Origin: Bacillus sp. CECT 9360
GTDB lineage: Bacteria; Bacillota; Bacilli; Bacillales; DSM-1321
Direction: 5' to 3'
Assembly: GCF_918741275.1 (NCBI RefSeq)
Contig: NZ_CAKKNA010000001.1
Coordinates: 186,001-250,000 of the forward strand
Length of the DNA: 64,000 bases
The notes under the pieces are model-generated. The model was not told where the DNA came from. It was given only the letters and a program-made list of their open reading frames with translations, and did not search any database. Each line of letters opens with the position of its first letter. Position 1 is the stretch's first letter. This document shows positions 1 to 9,126 of this stretch, piece after piece. Both the position numbers and the translations under genes were made by a program.

Positions 1-37
1 AAAGTTTAGTTAGGGAAATTCAATTAGGGGGATTATA

Positions 38-286
38 TTGAGAAATCATTTAGGAAAAGTTTCGTTAGTCTTACTTATTCTAACGTTCATTTTTATAGCT
101 ACAATATATGGTGCTTTGATTAATCATACTCTCATTTATTTAACGGTTTTATTTTTATTTATTCTATCGGTTGTTTCTGCATTATTAAGTCCTAAAGGAA
201 TTTGGAAGACTATTTCATTGACAATTTTAACGATTTTATTCGTTTTATTTCTACTATTTTTTTTTAGTGGTTTCTTTCTTTTTTAG
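38..286 (+). CDS. Small two-to-three-helix membrane protein, unknown function
   Basis: An 82-residue, extremely hydrophobic protein. A TTG start is preceded by a GGGGG ribosome binding site about 7 nt upstream. The sequence shows hydrophobic stretches at roughly residues 8-28, 31-48 and 57-80, rich in Leu, Ile and Phe, with only a few charged residues between them, so it should be an integral membrane protein. It is a single-gene unit closed by the hairpin at 327-355. I do not recognise the family and infer no function. Confidence 0.6.
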   Translation: MRNHLGKVSLVLLILTFIFIATIYGALINHTLIYLTVLFLFILSVVSALLSPKGIWKTISLTILTILFVLFLLFFFSGFFLF

Positions 287-326
287 ATAGAATTTTATCT
301 AACGTGAGCTTTAATAGAATAAGAAT

Positions 327-360
327 GGGAACTTCTATAATCGAATGAAGTTCCCTTATT
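327..360 (+). terminator. Rho-independent terminator of the small membrane protein gene
   Basis: A perfect 9-bp stem GGGAACTTC / GAAGTTCCC (327-335 with 347-355) is followed by TTATTTGT. Confidence 0.75.
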
Positions 361-429
361 TGTATATATGAAAATCAACAATAATCTTTAGCAAAGCCCC
401 TTTAAAATACAGAATGAAGACGCCCAGCT

Positions 430-466
430 AGACACCTTTCAGTTAACCAAAAGGTATCTTTTTATA
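430..466 (+). terminator. Second hairpin with T-run in the gene-free stretch before melR
   Basis: AGACACCTTT (430-439) pairs with AAAGGTATCT (450-459) with one G-T pair and is followed by a T-rich run. No ORF of note lies just upstream, so it may be a leftover of a lost gene. The rest of 361-550 is AT-rich and shows nothing recognisable. Confidence 0.4.
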
Positions 467-553
467 GTAAATAAATTACTAAATTATAATATTTAATTTT
501 CTTAATAAATCCAAATAAATAGTAAAAAGTGTTAGAAAATTCAAATTATTTAT

Positions 554-567
554 TGAAAGCCCTTTCA
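554..567. promoter_or_regulatory. 14-bp palindrome, cre-like or LacI-family operator before melR
   Basis: TGAAAGCCCTTTCA is a perfect palindrome about 100 bp before melR. It differs from the CcpA cre consensus at one central base (C for G), so it could be a degenerate cre or an operator for MelR itself. Confidence 0.45.
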
Positions 568-664
568 CTATCTGTTATTATACAAATAATCAAGTAAATA
601 ATTTAGTAAATAAAACGAAAATGATGAGAACTGGAAAGTAAAGATTAGTAAAGAGGGTTTTGTG

Positions 665-1687
665 ATGGCGACTATCAAAGAAATTGCAGATTTGTCAAAT
701 GTGTCTGCTTCCACGGTTTCAAGGGTTTTGAACAATGATGAAACAATCTCCGTACAGACAGAAACACGACAGCGGATATTCCAAGCTGCCAAAGAACTGG
801 GCTATAAGACGATTCAGGAGAGACGGACTGAACAAAGAGATGCACATAAAGAAGATTTACATATAGGAATTGTCCTTTGCCAATCAGTAGAGGAAGAATT
901 AAATGATCCTTATTTCTTATCCATCCGTCAAGGTGTTGAGGCAGAATTATCCAACTTGGGGATTAACACAACAATGTTTCGTATAAATGAGACTGGTACA
1001 AACCAACTTATCGATGGACTGAATGGTTTGATTGTCATAGGAAGGCTTAGTCAAGAGGGATTAAAAACGGTAAGCAGTCAAATCGAAAACGTTGTCTATA
1101 TCAATCATTCTCCAGATGAAGAGAAGTTTGATGCTGTCATCATAGATTTTGAAAAAGCGACAGAGAAGGCGTTAAAACACTTTCTGGAGCTTGGCTATAA
1201 ACGGATTGGCTATATTGGGGGAATTGAGAAGGAACATTGTAAAAACGTAGTAGTTGAGATTGAGGATCAACGGCTGACAACCTTTGAGAAGTTCATGAAG
1301 AAGGAAGGGCTATACCATACTGACTACGTATACGTCGGGGAATACACGATGGCCCAGGGATATGAATTGATGAAAAAGGCGATACAACAGGATGGATATC
1401 CTGAAGCCTTCTTCTTGGCGAGTGATCCGATGGCGATTGGTGCATTAAGGGCTTTGCAGGAAGTACAGCTTTCCGTTCCAAATGATATTGCGATCATCAG
1501 CTTTGATGACATCGAGGTGGCGAAATTTGCCAGCACTCCTTTATCAACGATAAAGATTCATACTACGGAAATGGGAAGAACAGGGGTGAAGTTGTTGCTT
1601 GATCGTATGAGTGGAAGGAAGCTTCCGTTAACGGTAATCGTTCCGACTGAATTGGTGATAAGAGAAAGTTGTAGAGCTGGTAAGTAG
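665..1687 (+). CDS. melR: LacI/GalR-family transcriptional regulator of the melibiose-type locus
   Basis: A sugar-responsive repressor of about 340 residues, the normal LacI-family length. Residues 1-26 form the LacI helix-turn-helix (IKEIADLSNVSASTVSRVLN), followed by a hinge and a periplasmic-binding-protein-like effector domain from about residue 60. That domain contains the family pattern IGYIGG and, near the end, the DDIEVAKFASTPLSTI stretch. GTG at 662 and ATG at 665 are both possible starts; AGAGGG at 652-657 is better spaced for the ATG. It sits directly upstream of an ABC sugar importer and a GH4 alpha-galactosidase, the same order as melR-melE-melD-melC-melA (msmR/msmE/amyD/amyC/melA) of Bacillus subtilis. 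Regulation of the downstream operon is inferred from this synteny. Confidence 0.85.
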   Translation: MATIKEIADLSNVSASTVSRVLNNDETISVQTETRQRIFQAAKELGYKTIQERRTEQRDAHKEDLHIGIVLCQSVEEELNDPYFLSIRQGVEAELSNLGINTTMFRINETGTNQLIDGLNGLIVIGRLSQEGLKTVSSQIENVVYINHSPDEEKFDAVIIDFEKATEKALKHFLELGYKRIGYIGGIEKEHCKNVVVEIEDQRLTTFEKFMKKEGLYHTDYVYVGEYTMAQGYELMKKAIQQDGYPEAFFLASDPMAIGALRALQEVQLSVPNDIAIISFDDIEVAKFASTPLSTIKIHTTEMGRTGVKLLLDRMSGRKLPLTVIVPTELVIRESCRAGK

Positions 1688-1716
1688 CCCATTATCTCAA
1701 TATTTTAAGGAGGTGA

Positions 1717-1815
1717 TTGACGAAAGAAATTTATCAATTTAATCGTGTAGTCTTCTGGGGTCATTCAAACATAAAGTCTAAAGGTTTAAACGCCTACACC
1801 AACCATGTTGGTTAG
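1717..1815 (+). CDS. Possible 32-residue leader ORF between melR and melE
   Basis: A TTG codon follows AAGGAGGTGAT, a near-perfect ribosome binding site (1707-1717), and opens 32 codons ending TAG. The peptide starts MTKEIYQFNRVVFWGHSN and has no match I recognise. The strength of the binding site is the only evidence that it is translated. It could be a leader peptide or the 5' stub of a lost gene. Confidence 0.35.
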   Translation: MTKEIYQFNRVVFWGHSNIKSKGLNAYTNHVG

Positions 1816-1875
1816 AGCAGTGACTGGCATCACATAACTCTTTGGGCGAATAAACCTCCAATTCCATCATCGATA

Positions 1876-1909
1876 TAGGAGCTACCACTCATTATATAGT
1901 AGCCTCCTA
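1876..1909 (+). other. Hairpin in the melE leader
   Basis: TAGGAGCTAC (1876-1885) pairs with GTAGCCTCCTA (1899-1909) with one bulged base. No T-run follows, so it is not a standard terminator; it may shape the melE leader. Confidence 0.4.
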
Positions 1910-1991
1910 AAACTCTCAACAACGATATTTTTCTCGCTTGGCTTGATATGTAAAAGTCGTTTAATATTGTCCAAAAACAGGAGGCTAAAAT

Positions 1992-3260
1992 ATGAGAGGA
2001 TTATTTAAAGCACTACTACTTGCTGCGGCAGTATCGACTTTCGGGTCAGGATGTTCAAACGATGAGACATCCGGCGGTGGCTCCAACGGAGATAAAGTAA
2101 CCCTTACCTTATTTTCAACGGTCACAAATGAAAAAGATCAGGAAACACTTAAGAATGTAATAAAGAAATTCGAGCAAGAAAATCCGAATATTGACATTAA
2201 AGAAAATTTACCTGCTAACGAATACGAAGGAATGCTCCGAGTAAAAATGGCAGCCAATGATATGCCTGACTTGTTTGATACACACGGATGGGCGATCAAT
2301 CGCTACGGAGAATACGTGGAAGATTTAAGTGATATGAATTGGGTGAAAGATCTTGATCCGGCATTGAATCAGATTCTAAAAGATGAATCCGGTAAATTAT
2401 ACGCATATCCCCTCAATCAGGCGAAAGATGGTCTTACATACAATGAGACTTTACTTGAAGAATACGGAATTGAGCCGCCAAAAACTTTCGATGAGTTTAT
2501 GACTGCACTGGAAACGATCAAAAAGAAAGGAAAGGGCAAAGTCACGCCGCTTTGGTTTGCTGGATCGGATAAAGGAGCTTTTGGCCAATACTTCGATCAG
2601 TTCGCCACCCCATTGTTAATTACTGATGATAAAAATAATTTTCAAAAGGAACTGTTAGATGGATCGTTCGATTGGTCCAATTATACTTATCTTCCTGAGA
2701 AGCTGCTTGAAATGCAGGACAAAGGCTTGCTTAATGAAGACGTATTGACAGCTCAGAATCAACAAATAACCGATTTAATGGCACAGAATAAGATTGGATT
2801 CATTGTTGGCGGAGGTATGCTTGGTCCTTCCGTTGAGGAATTAAATCCTAAGGTTAAATTAGGGGTTATTCCAATGCCGGTCATTCATGAAGGGGATGAA
2901 CCAAGCTGGATCGGCGGAGAACGTCATACGCTAGCAGTGTGGAAGGATTCTAAAATGAAGGAAGAAGCGAAAAAATTCATTGAATTTATCTCTCACCCGG
3001 ATCTTGTAAAGGAAATCGCCGAAGGAACCTCTTTACCTGCAGGTTTGACGAACACAGAAGCAGAAAACTATTATTCTGATTTCTATGAAAAATATAAGGA
3101 TGTTAAGGTAGAGCCTTACTTTGATCGTATTTATTTGCCGAGCGGTATGTGGGACCCAATGGGAGCGAGCGGACAGGAATTATTGTCAGGAACCATGTCA
3201 CCGAAACAGGTTTCGAAAAAAATGGGCGAGGAGTATAAGCGCTTATTAGAGCAGAAGTAA
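1992..3260 (+). CDS. melE: ABC sugar transporter solute-binding lipoprotein
   Basis: The extracytoplasmic receptor of a CUT1-type sugar ABC importer, 422 residues. The N-terminus has a short charged region, a hydrophobic core and a lipobox ending at Cys21 (TFGSGC), so it is a lipoprotein anchored outside the membrane. The rest matches family 1 solute-binding proteins (VTLTLFSTVTNEKDQETL near residue 35, then FEQENPNI and the later SWIGGERHTLAVWK region). It heads the importer operon; a strong inverted repeat (3285-3309) separates it from the permeases, a common way to give more binding protein than permease. The ATPase is not in this window and is probably a shared MsmX-type protein, an inference from B. 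subtilis. Substrate inferred from melA: alpha-galactosides. Confidence 0.9.
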   Translation: MRGLFKALLLAAAVSTFGSGCSNDETSGGGSNGDKVTLTLFSTVTNEKDQETLKNVIKKFEQENPNIDIKENLPANEYEGMLRVKMAANDMPDLFDTHGWAINRYGEYVEDLSDMNWVKDLDPALNQILKDESGKLYAYPLNQAKDGLTYNETLLEEYGIEPPKTFDEFMTALETIKKKGKGKVTPLWFAGSDKGAFGQYFDQFATPLLITDDKNNFQKELLDGSFDWSNYTYLPEKLLEMQDKGLLNEDVLTAQNQQITDLMAQNKIGFIVGGGMLGPSVEELNPKVKLGVIPMPVIHEGDEPSWIGGERHTLAVWKDSKMKEEAKKFIEFISHPDLVKEIAEGTSLPAGLTNTEAENYYSDFYEKYKDVKVEPYFDRIYLPSGMWDPMGASGQELLSGTMSPKQVSKKMGEEYKRLLEQK

Positions 3261-3284
3261 GTATGGTGGATTTAACATTTTGAA

Positions 3285-3309
3285 GAGGCAGAACCATGTC
3301 GTCTGCCTC
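3285..3309 (+). other. Intra-operon inverted repeat between melE and melD
   Basis: GAGGCAGA (3285-3292) and TCTGCCTC (3302-3309) form a perfect 8-bp stem without a T-run. Such a hairpin after a binding-protein gene usually stabilises the upstream mRNA or partly attenuates the permease genes. Confidence 0.55.
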
Positions 3310-3345
3310 CTCTCAAAGTAGCCTTTTCATGGGAGGTTTAATGAT

Positions 3346-4272
3346 GTGATTCAAGTTGAAGCTCAAAAACATACCATTCAAAGTGCCAAGAAGACAAAGC
3401 GCATAAAGAGAAGAGAATCCTCGCTGTGGTGGATGTACCTTCCAGCTCTATTCATGGTTTCTTTCTTCATCCTTTATCCCTTTGTGAACGGGTTAAAGAT
3501 CTCTTTCACCAATTGGAACGGGTTTTCTCAGACCTATGATTATGTTGGACTTGATCAATATACCCGAATGCTGAAAGACGCAAATACATGGTTGGTTGTA
3601 AAAAACACTTTGTTATACGGACTCGGAAGTACCATCCTCCAAAATGCGATTGGCCTTTTGTATGCTCTATTGTTAAACCAGAACATTAAAATCAGGTCAT
3701 TTACGAGGACGATCGTTTATCTGCCAGTCATTATAAGTCCTTTAATTATGGGGTATATATGGTACTTTTTCTTTGCCTTCCAAGGCGGTGCATTAAATGA
3801 TGTCCTCATCTTTTTCGGTCTGGAAAAGATCAATGCGTTAGGCGATCCTTCCATCAACACCTGGATCATCACTTTTGTGAATACATTCCAATTCGTCGGA
3901 ATTGCGATGATCATTTATTTGGCAGGTTTGCAAAGTATTTCAAAAGACTACTATGAAGCTGCTGAAATTGATGGCGCTTCCTCATTTCAACAATTTAAAA
4001 ATATCACCTTGCCACTATTGATGCCTTCTATAACTATTAACATGGTCATTAATATCATCGGCGGCTTGAAATTATTTGATGTAATTATCGCACTTACTGG
4101 CGGAGGGCCTGGATATTCCTCACAATCTATGTCCACTTTCATGTATGACTTGTATTTTAATAGACAAGATGCCGGTTATGCCGCGACCCAGGGGATTTTA
4201 ATGGCGCTTATCATTTTAATCTTAAGTCTTTCAGCGTTGATTTACTTTAAACGCAAGGAGGTTGAAGCTTAA
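3346..4272 (+). CDS. melD: ABC sugar transporter permease, MalF/MsmF type
   Basis: An inner-membrane permease of the sugar importer, 308 residues. A basic cytoplasmic N-terminus (residues 1-28) precedes six predicted helices. The cytoplasmic EAA loop that docks the ATPase is clear: [20 protein letters not shown] near residue 205. GTG at 3346 lies after GGGAGG; an ATG-ATG-TGA overlaps it in another frame. The stop overlaps the start of the next permease by one base, so the two are translationally coupled. It pairs with melC to form the heterodimeric channel. Confidence 0.9.
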   Translation: MIQVEAQKHTIQSAKKTKRIKRRESSLWWMYLPALFMVSFFILYPFVNGLKISFTNWNGFSQTYDYVGLDQYTRMLKDANTWLVVKNTLLYGLGSTILQNAIGLLYALLLNQNIKIRSFTRTIVYLPVIISPLIMGYIWYFFFAFQGGALNDVLIFFGLEKINALGDPSINTWIITFVNTFQFVGIAMIIYLAGLQSISKDYYEAAEIDGASSFQQFKNITLPLLMPSITINMVINIIGGLKLFDVIIALTGGGPGYSSQSMSTFMYDLYFNRQDAGYAATQGILMALIILILSLSALIYFKRKEVEA

Positions 4273-5102
4273 TGGATTATATGAAAAAGAGTAAAAAGGT
4301 GCTCCTGACGATTTTTGCTTTGTTGGTCGCGTTATTTCATTTAATTCCTTTTTATATTTTGATTACGACCGCACTGAAAGAAAGGGGGGATTTTAGTTCA
4401 AAATGGATTTTTCCGAAGAAGTGGTCTTTTGAGAATTTTTTGGAAGCCTGGGAAACGGCCAATCTGGGGAATGCGTTTTTCAATACTTCTTTTATTACAC
4501 TTTTTTCAGCCTTGTTGTTAATTCTGATAGGGTCCATGGCTGCCTATCCGCTTGCAAGACGTCAAACCAGGCTGAACAAGTTTGTGTTCATGTTAATAAT
4601 CGCGATCATGGTGATTCCACCTTTAGCTGCTTTGGTACCTCTTTATCAGCTGGTGGTGGATATTGGGATGATGAACACCCGTCTAATTGCAATCTTTAAT
4701 AACGTGGCTGCTTATTTGCCGCTAACGATCTTTTTATACGCAGGCTTCATTCGTTCCACCATCCCGAAAGAACTCGAAGAAGCAGCGCGAATCGATGGGG
4801 CAAGTACATTAGGCATCTTTTTCAAGATTGTATTCCCGCTTTTAAAGCCAGTGACTGCATCCATCTTAATCATTTCATGTGTTTATATATGGAATGATTA
4901 TCAATTCGCGATTTTCTTCCTCCAGTCCGAGGAAGTAAAGACCATTACGGTTGCCCTTTCAGGCTTCTTTGGCGAAAATGCAAACAAGATGAATCTTGTT
5001 GCCGCTGCAGCGATCATGGCCGTGCTGCCAATGGTCATCCTGTTTTTACTCTTGCAAAAACACTTTGTCAAAGGATTATCATCCGGTTCTGTAAAAGGCT
5101 GA
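4272..5102 (+). CDS. melC: ABC sugar transporter permease, MalG/MsmG type
   Basis: The second permease of the importer, 276 residues with about six membrane segments. The EAA loop is LEEAARIDGASTLGIFFKIV near residue 165, and the C-terminus ends with the usual LQKHFVKGLSSGSVKG tail of MalG-type permeases. The start ATG shares a base with the melD stop codon. In B. subtilis the alpha-galactosidase gene follows directly; here about 420 bp of decayed coding sequence intervenes. Confidence 0.9.
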   Translation: MDYMKKSKKVLLTIFALLVALFHLIPFYILITTALKERGDFSSKWIFPKKWSFENFLEAWETANLGNAFFNTSFITLFSALLLILIGSMAAYPLARRQTRLNKFVFMLIIAIMVIPPLAALVPLYQLVVDIGMMNTRLIAIFNNVAAYLPLTIFLYAGFIRSTIPKELEEAARIDGASTLGIFFKIVFPLLKPVTASILIISCVYIWNDYQFAIFFLQSEEVKTITVALSGFFGENANKMNLVAAAAIMAVLPMVILFLLLQKHFVKGLSSGSVKG

Positions 5103-5135
5103 TGGTAAACTGTCAAGATAGGTGCACAATTATGA

Positions 5136-5354
5136 ATAACGTACAACCATCTGGATGAGAATCACCGGCTAGTTGACATCATTCATCATATTTCGGGATA
5201 CATGGCAAAAGAAATCAGCCAGTTGCTGGATCTTTCAATGAGTGCCGTCGAAAGCAGGCTGCGCAGGGCAAAGGAGAAGCTAAAAGAGGAGTTGTTTGCT
5301 CAAATGAATGAAGTGACTGGTGAAGAGAAATTAGGAAAAGGTGACGCAAATTAA
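5136..5354 (+). pseudogene. Remnant of an RNA polymerase sigma factor (region 4)
   Basis: An open stretch without a start codon context encodes a recognisable sigma region 4: KEISQLLDLSMSAVESRLRR followed by AKEKLKEEL and a TAA stop. This is the helix-turn-helix of an ECF-type sigma factor. Regions 2 and the start are absent, and the 5' side is closed by TGA at 5133. It is a scar left by deletion or insertion between melC and melA. Confidence 0.7.
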
Positions 5355-5360
5355 CTTTAT

Positions 5361-5447
5361 AGAAGGTATGCCAGGATCCGGGAATTTGGTTTTAAAGACC
5401 CGGATGGGAATTCGCTCTCTATTTGTTATGTGACTTTTTCGGGGTAG
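5361..5447 (+). pseudogene. Remnant of a glyoxalase/VOC-family protein C-terminus
   Basis: The frame from 5361 reads FGFKDPDGNSLSICYV then a TAG stop. FxDPDGN is the signature of the last strand of vicinal-oxygen-chelate proteins (glyoxalase, bleomycin-resistance type). Only the last ~28 codons remain, 6 bp after the sigma remnant. Confidence 0.7.
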
Positions 5448-5526
5448 GAGTAATAACGGATCCTTACGATTAGCTTGCAGTTGTTGCAGGTAAGGATAAC
5501 TAAACGAGACATTGGAGGTATAAGCG

Positions 5527-6852
5527 ATGAAAGTTACGATTATTGGAGCGGGCAGTGTGGTTTTCGCAAAAAGACTCATATCAGATATCTTGAGCTTCCC
5601 CGAGTTGAAAGAAACAACGTTTGCACTAACCGATATTAACCCTGAACGGTTGCAAACATCGGAGAAGATGGCAAAATCATTAATTGAAAGCAACGGCAAC
5701 CTAGCCCATGTGAAGGCTTTCCTGGACAGGAAATCAGCTTTAGAAAACGCTGATTATGTAATAAATCTAATACAGGTCGGCATGCATGAAGCAACATTAC
5801 TAGACTTCGAGATTCCTAAAAGATATGGTTTAAAACAAACCATCGCTGATACGCTTGGAGTCGGAGGCGTGTTTAGAGCACTGCGAACGATCCCGGTTTT
5901 ATTGGATATATGCAGGGATATGGAGGAGGTTTGTCCAGATGCATGGCTGCTAAACTATACGAATCCGATGGCCATGCTTATTCTGGCCATTCAAAAAGAG
6001 ACTTCTATCAAATCGGTCGGCCTTTGCCACAGTGTCCAAAATACGGCGGAGGAACTAGCTTCGTATTTGAAGATCCCAGTTCAAGAGCTTGAGTACAAAG
6101 TTGCCGGGATTAATCATATGGCCTGGTTTCTGGAACTTAAACGAAATGGAATTGACCTTTACCCGGATTTGTTTTTGGCGATGGAAGATGAAGAAATCTA
6201 CGCGAAAGATAAAGTTCGCTTCGAAATGATGCGCCGTCTTAATTATTTTATAACCGAATCAAGTGAACATATGTCTGAATATACTCCATATTTCATTAAG
6301 CGTGACAGATTGATCAAAGAATTCGACATTCCAATCGACGAATATATAAAAAGAAGTGAGGATAATTTGAATCACTTCAGCGAAACGAAAAGAATGATAG
6401 AACGCGGCCAGCCTTTCGAGGTCCAGAAAAGCCATGAATACGGCGCGCCCATTATCCATTCCATCGAAACCGGCGTCAACCGGGAGATATGGGGGAATGT
6501 GTTGAATACGAATCTAATTACGAATTTACCCGAAAATGCATGCGTGGAAGTACCTTGCTTAGTCAATAAACAGGGAATTCAACCGATCCATGTCGGAGAT
6601 CTTCCTCCGCACCTGGCTGCGATGAACATGACAAACATCAATGTACAACAGCTTGTTGTGGAAGCGGCTCTTACAGGTAATATCGATTATGTGTACCAGG
6701 CGGTCATGCTTGATCCTCATACAGCATCGGTATTATCACTGGACGAAATCTGGAACATGACCAAAGAGCTGATTGATGCCCACGGAAGCAGCCTGCAGAC
6801 ATTTACTAAAGGACGAAATCTTAGCTTTAAAGGCAAAGTTGCAGCACGTTAA
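5527..6852 (+). CDS. melA: Alpha-galactosidase, glycoside hydrolase family 4
   Basis: A cytoplasmic NAD+ and Mn2+ dependent glycosidase, 441 residues, that removes alpha-linked galactose from imported melibiose or raffinose. A Rossmann start (KVTIIGAGSVVFAKRL) binds NAD. Family 4 hallmarks are visible: NYTNPMAM near residue 133, GLCHSV with Cys167, and GINHMAWFL with His197; the Cys and His are the expected metal ligands. The CHS motif favours alpha-galactosidase over 6-phospho-glycosidases, in keeping with ABC rather than PTS uptake next door. The ATG follows GGAGG by about 9 nt. It is the last gene of the locus and is closed by the hairpin at 6886-6920. Confidence 0.9.
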   Translation: MKVTIIGAGSVVFAKRLISDILSFPELKETTFALTDINPERLQTSEKMAKSLIESNGNLAHVKAFLDRKSALENADYVINLIQVGMHEATLLDFEIPKRYGLKQTIADTLGVGGVFRALRTIPVLLDICRDMEEVCPDAWLLNYTNPMAMLILAIQKETSIKSVGLCHSVQNTAEELASYLKIPVQELEYKVAGINHMAWFLELKRNGIDLYPDLFLAMEDEEIYAKDKVRFEMMRRLNYFITESSEHMSEYTPYFIKRDRLIKEFDIPIDEYIKRSEDNLNHFSETKRMIERGQPFEVQKSHEYGAPIIHSIETGVNREIWGNVLNTNLITNLPENACVEVPCLVNKQGIQPIHVGDLPPHLAAMNMTNINVQQLVVEAALTGNIDYVYQAVMLDPHTASVLSLDEIWNMTKELIDAHGSSLQTFTKGRNLSFKGKVAAR

Positions 6853-6885
6853 TTTGTAACTTTATAGAGTGCTGAGGTAAAAAAA

Positions 6886-6920
6886 AATTAGGCGGCCCTT
6901 AAAAAGTTGTCGCCTATTTT
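6886..6920 (+). terminator. Terminator after melA
   Basis: TAGGCGGC (6889-6896) pairs with GTCGCCTA (6909-6916) with one G-T, flanked by an A-run and a T-run. Confidence 0.7.
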
Positions 6921-7138
6921 AACTAGCCTTTTTGAGGGAATGTTCTGTTGCTGTCAGAAGAGTCTATTGATCTTTGTAAAATGAACAAGGTGTACACCAA
7001 ACATCATGGATACATGCTGTCCCATGTTTAAAAGGAAGACACTATAAAATGGTAATAATGCGGCGGAGAAACAGCAAAAATAATGAACTTGCCAGTGGAA
7101 AGCTCCGTCTTTGCTGGGCAATGAACGTGAAGTAATAG

Positions 7139-7342
7139 AAAGACGGAAATCATTTATACTTATTTAATAGAAAGCAAGCCTCCGCTTCAAAGTTTAAGCG
7201 TGGGCTTACTGACGATTCAAAGAACGGAGACTATATTCCTCTACATGATTTCAAACCGCGTGTACCTCACATACTTCAAAGCAAAGGCGAACAATCATTA
7301 GAGAATGAAGAAATCCTCACTGTTGGAATGAGCGACAAATAG
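7139..7342 (+). pseudogene. Unrecognised coding remnant in an 860-bp gene-free stretch
   Basis: Between melA and the EamA gene there is no intact gene. One frame stays open for 68 codons and has protein-like composition (KFKRGLTDDSKNGDYIPLHD, then a charged tail ending GMSDK), but no start codon with a binding site. Short coding-looking pieces in other frames lie just upstream (around 6985-7035). I read it as a decayed gene and do not recognise the family. The remainder, 7343-7710, is AT-rich with no feature I can name. Confidence 0.3.
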
Positions 7343-7710
7343 GTTTATTTCCATCCGGCCTATTTTTAATTTGGCTTCAAGCAATGCCTTGTCTTCAATG
7401 ACTTTTAGAAAAAAATCAAAAGGCTTTTTATTCATCTTCAATAAATTGTTGTTTCAAACAGAAATTCTAGGTATATGTTCTCCTGAGAAGGTAATTTTAT
7501 GGTGAAAACCAAAACTGAGAAATTCGTTTGTGAAATTAGCATAAAGAGGTTAACGAACTTTTGTTTATTTGCATTTTGCTAAAATAGCACATTTATCTGT
7601 GTGCTGACTTCGAAGATAATGAACGATAAGGATAAATTAAAAAGCAAGATTTCACATGCAATCCATTTCAAACTTTGCCATAATAGGGACTAGAAAGAGG
7701 GGAGTAATTC

Positions 7711-8637
7711 ATGATTCGACTGTATGGGGCCTTAGTCGGGCTTAGTTTGATTTGGGGATTATCGTTTGTTTTTATGAAGTGGCTGTTGGAGCCTGCGGGG
7801 GTATGGGGTATCGTTTTTCTACGCTGCTTGGCCGGGGCCATCATCCTGCTTCCTGTTTTATGGTGGAAGCGAAAGGAGATAAACTGGAAATTACCGTGGA
7901 AAGCCTTAGTCCTTGTAGGGGTTTTCAACTGCGGTTTGGCCTGGGGATTGATTCCCCTCAGTGAGACAGTGATCAACAGCACGACCGCTTCCATTATTAA
8001 CGCAACTACGCCGATTTGGACGGGACTTATTGGATTTATTCTATTTTCATATGTTCTTAGCGGCCGTCAGTGGGGTGGAATTCTTATCGGATTTTTCGGG
8101 ATACTCGTGCTAATGGATTTTCAATTCGGACAGCTTTTCGGGCAGGATTTCATCGGGATTGGAACGATGTTGTTAGCCGCGATTTGCTATGGGTTTGCCG
8201 GTCAATTTACAAAACGTTTCTTAACCGGTACTGGTGTATTAGTCATTACAACATTTACTTTACTGACAGGTGCGGTTATTGGTTTCATCGGTATGTTGCT
8301 AACGGAGCCGATAAAGACAGACTTGTTGCTGGAGCCTTTGCCGATTTTGGCTATCATCGGGCTCGGATGCTTTGGGTCAGGACTGGGACAGCTTATTTAC
8401 TTTTACATTAATACAAAGGGAAGTCCAGAGCTGGCAGCGACCGTTACCTATCTGATTCCTGCGACCGCCATGATTTGGGGCTATGTCCTGCTTGATGAGG
8501 CAATCACACCGAATTTAATCATCGGACTGCTTATTATTTTCCTTGGGGTTTATCTTTCTTCGAGGAAGCCGGGGAAAAGCAGGGGAGAAGATGCTTCAAA
8601 AAATGGAGACCAGGAAGCGGCTTTGCAGGCAAAATAA
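7711..8637 (+). CDS. EamA/DMT-family transporter
   Basis: An inner-membrane drug/metabolite transporter superfamily protein, 308 residues, with about ten hydrophobic helices arranged as two EamA repeats (roughly residues 5-140 and 150-285). The start motif LSLIWGLSFVFMKW is typical. The substrate cannot be read from sequence; relatives export amino acids or metabolites. ATG follows GAGGGGAG. It is a single gene with its own terminator. Confidence 0.85.
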   Translation: MIRLYGALVGLSLIWGLSFVFMKWLLEPAGVWGIVFLRCLAGAIILLPVLWWKRKEINWKLPWKALVLVGVFNCGLAWGLIPLSETVINSTTASIINATTPIWTGLIGFILFSYVLSGRQWGGILIGFFGILVLMDFQFGQLFGQDFIGIGTMLLAAICYGFAGQFTKRFLTGTGVLVITTFTLLTGAVIGFIGMLLTEPIKTDLLLEPLPILAIIGLGCFGSGLGQLIYFYINTKGSPELAATVTYLIPATAMIWGYVLLDEAITPNLIIGLLIIFLGVYLSSRKPGKSRGEDASKNGDQEAALQAK

Positions 8638-8643
8638 TTAAGG

Positions 8644-8680
8644 CAGTCCCCATTTACAACACGGGGACTGTTCTTTTTTC
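8644..8680 (+). terminator. Terminator after the EamA transporter gene
   Basis: CAGTCCCC (8644-8651) pairs with GGGGACTG (8663-8670), followed by TTCTTTTTTC. Confidence 0.85.
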
Positions 8681-8683
8681 TAG

Positions 8684-8833
8684 TTACCGTTTGACCGGGT
8701 TAGCCTGATACGGATTACAGCCGATGGATTTTCTAATTTCGTTCGTAATTTGAGGTAGTTTGGTAACGCTTTCATTTATCTGTGATAATTGAAACTTAAC
8801 ACTGCCGTCGTAATAAACCGGTTTCTTTTCCAC
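8684..8833 (-). CDS. Small 49-residue protein of unknown function
   Basis: On the minus strand a GTG start lies 8-10 nt after a good AAGGAGAG binding site and opens 49 codons ending in TAA. The peptide begins MEKKPVYYDGSVKFQLSQIN and has a hydrophilic, helix-prone composition with one Cys. It is convergent with the EamA gene, whose terminator lies just beyond its stop. The strong binding site and clean ending against the terminator make it a likely real gene. Family not recognised. Confidence 0.55.
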   Translation of the reverse strand: MEKKPVYYDGSVKFQLSQINESVTKLPQITNEIRKSIGCNPYQANPVKR

Positions 8834-9126
8834 AGGACCCTCTCCTTAGTTTTAATTATACAATTTAATTATAAGTCTTTTGAACTATAAAACAACATAA
8901 TTCCAAAATTTATAATATTTTTAAATTAAATAGTAATGAAGGGTGTTTGAATGAGAAGATTAGCAAAACGGCTAAGGTATTAATAATAGTGTGGGTTATC
9001 ATTAAATGATATTTCCTTGAAAATCCATTTTTCTGTGAGTAAGATGGATATAGCAATGGTATTTGGTAAATAAAAAACGAAATAGAAAGACAAAAACTAT
9101 CTGTTCAACAGGAGTGGAGGATGTTT

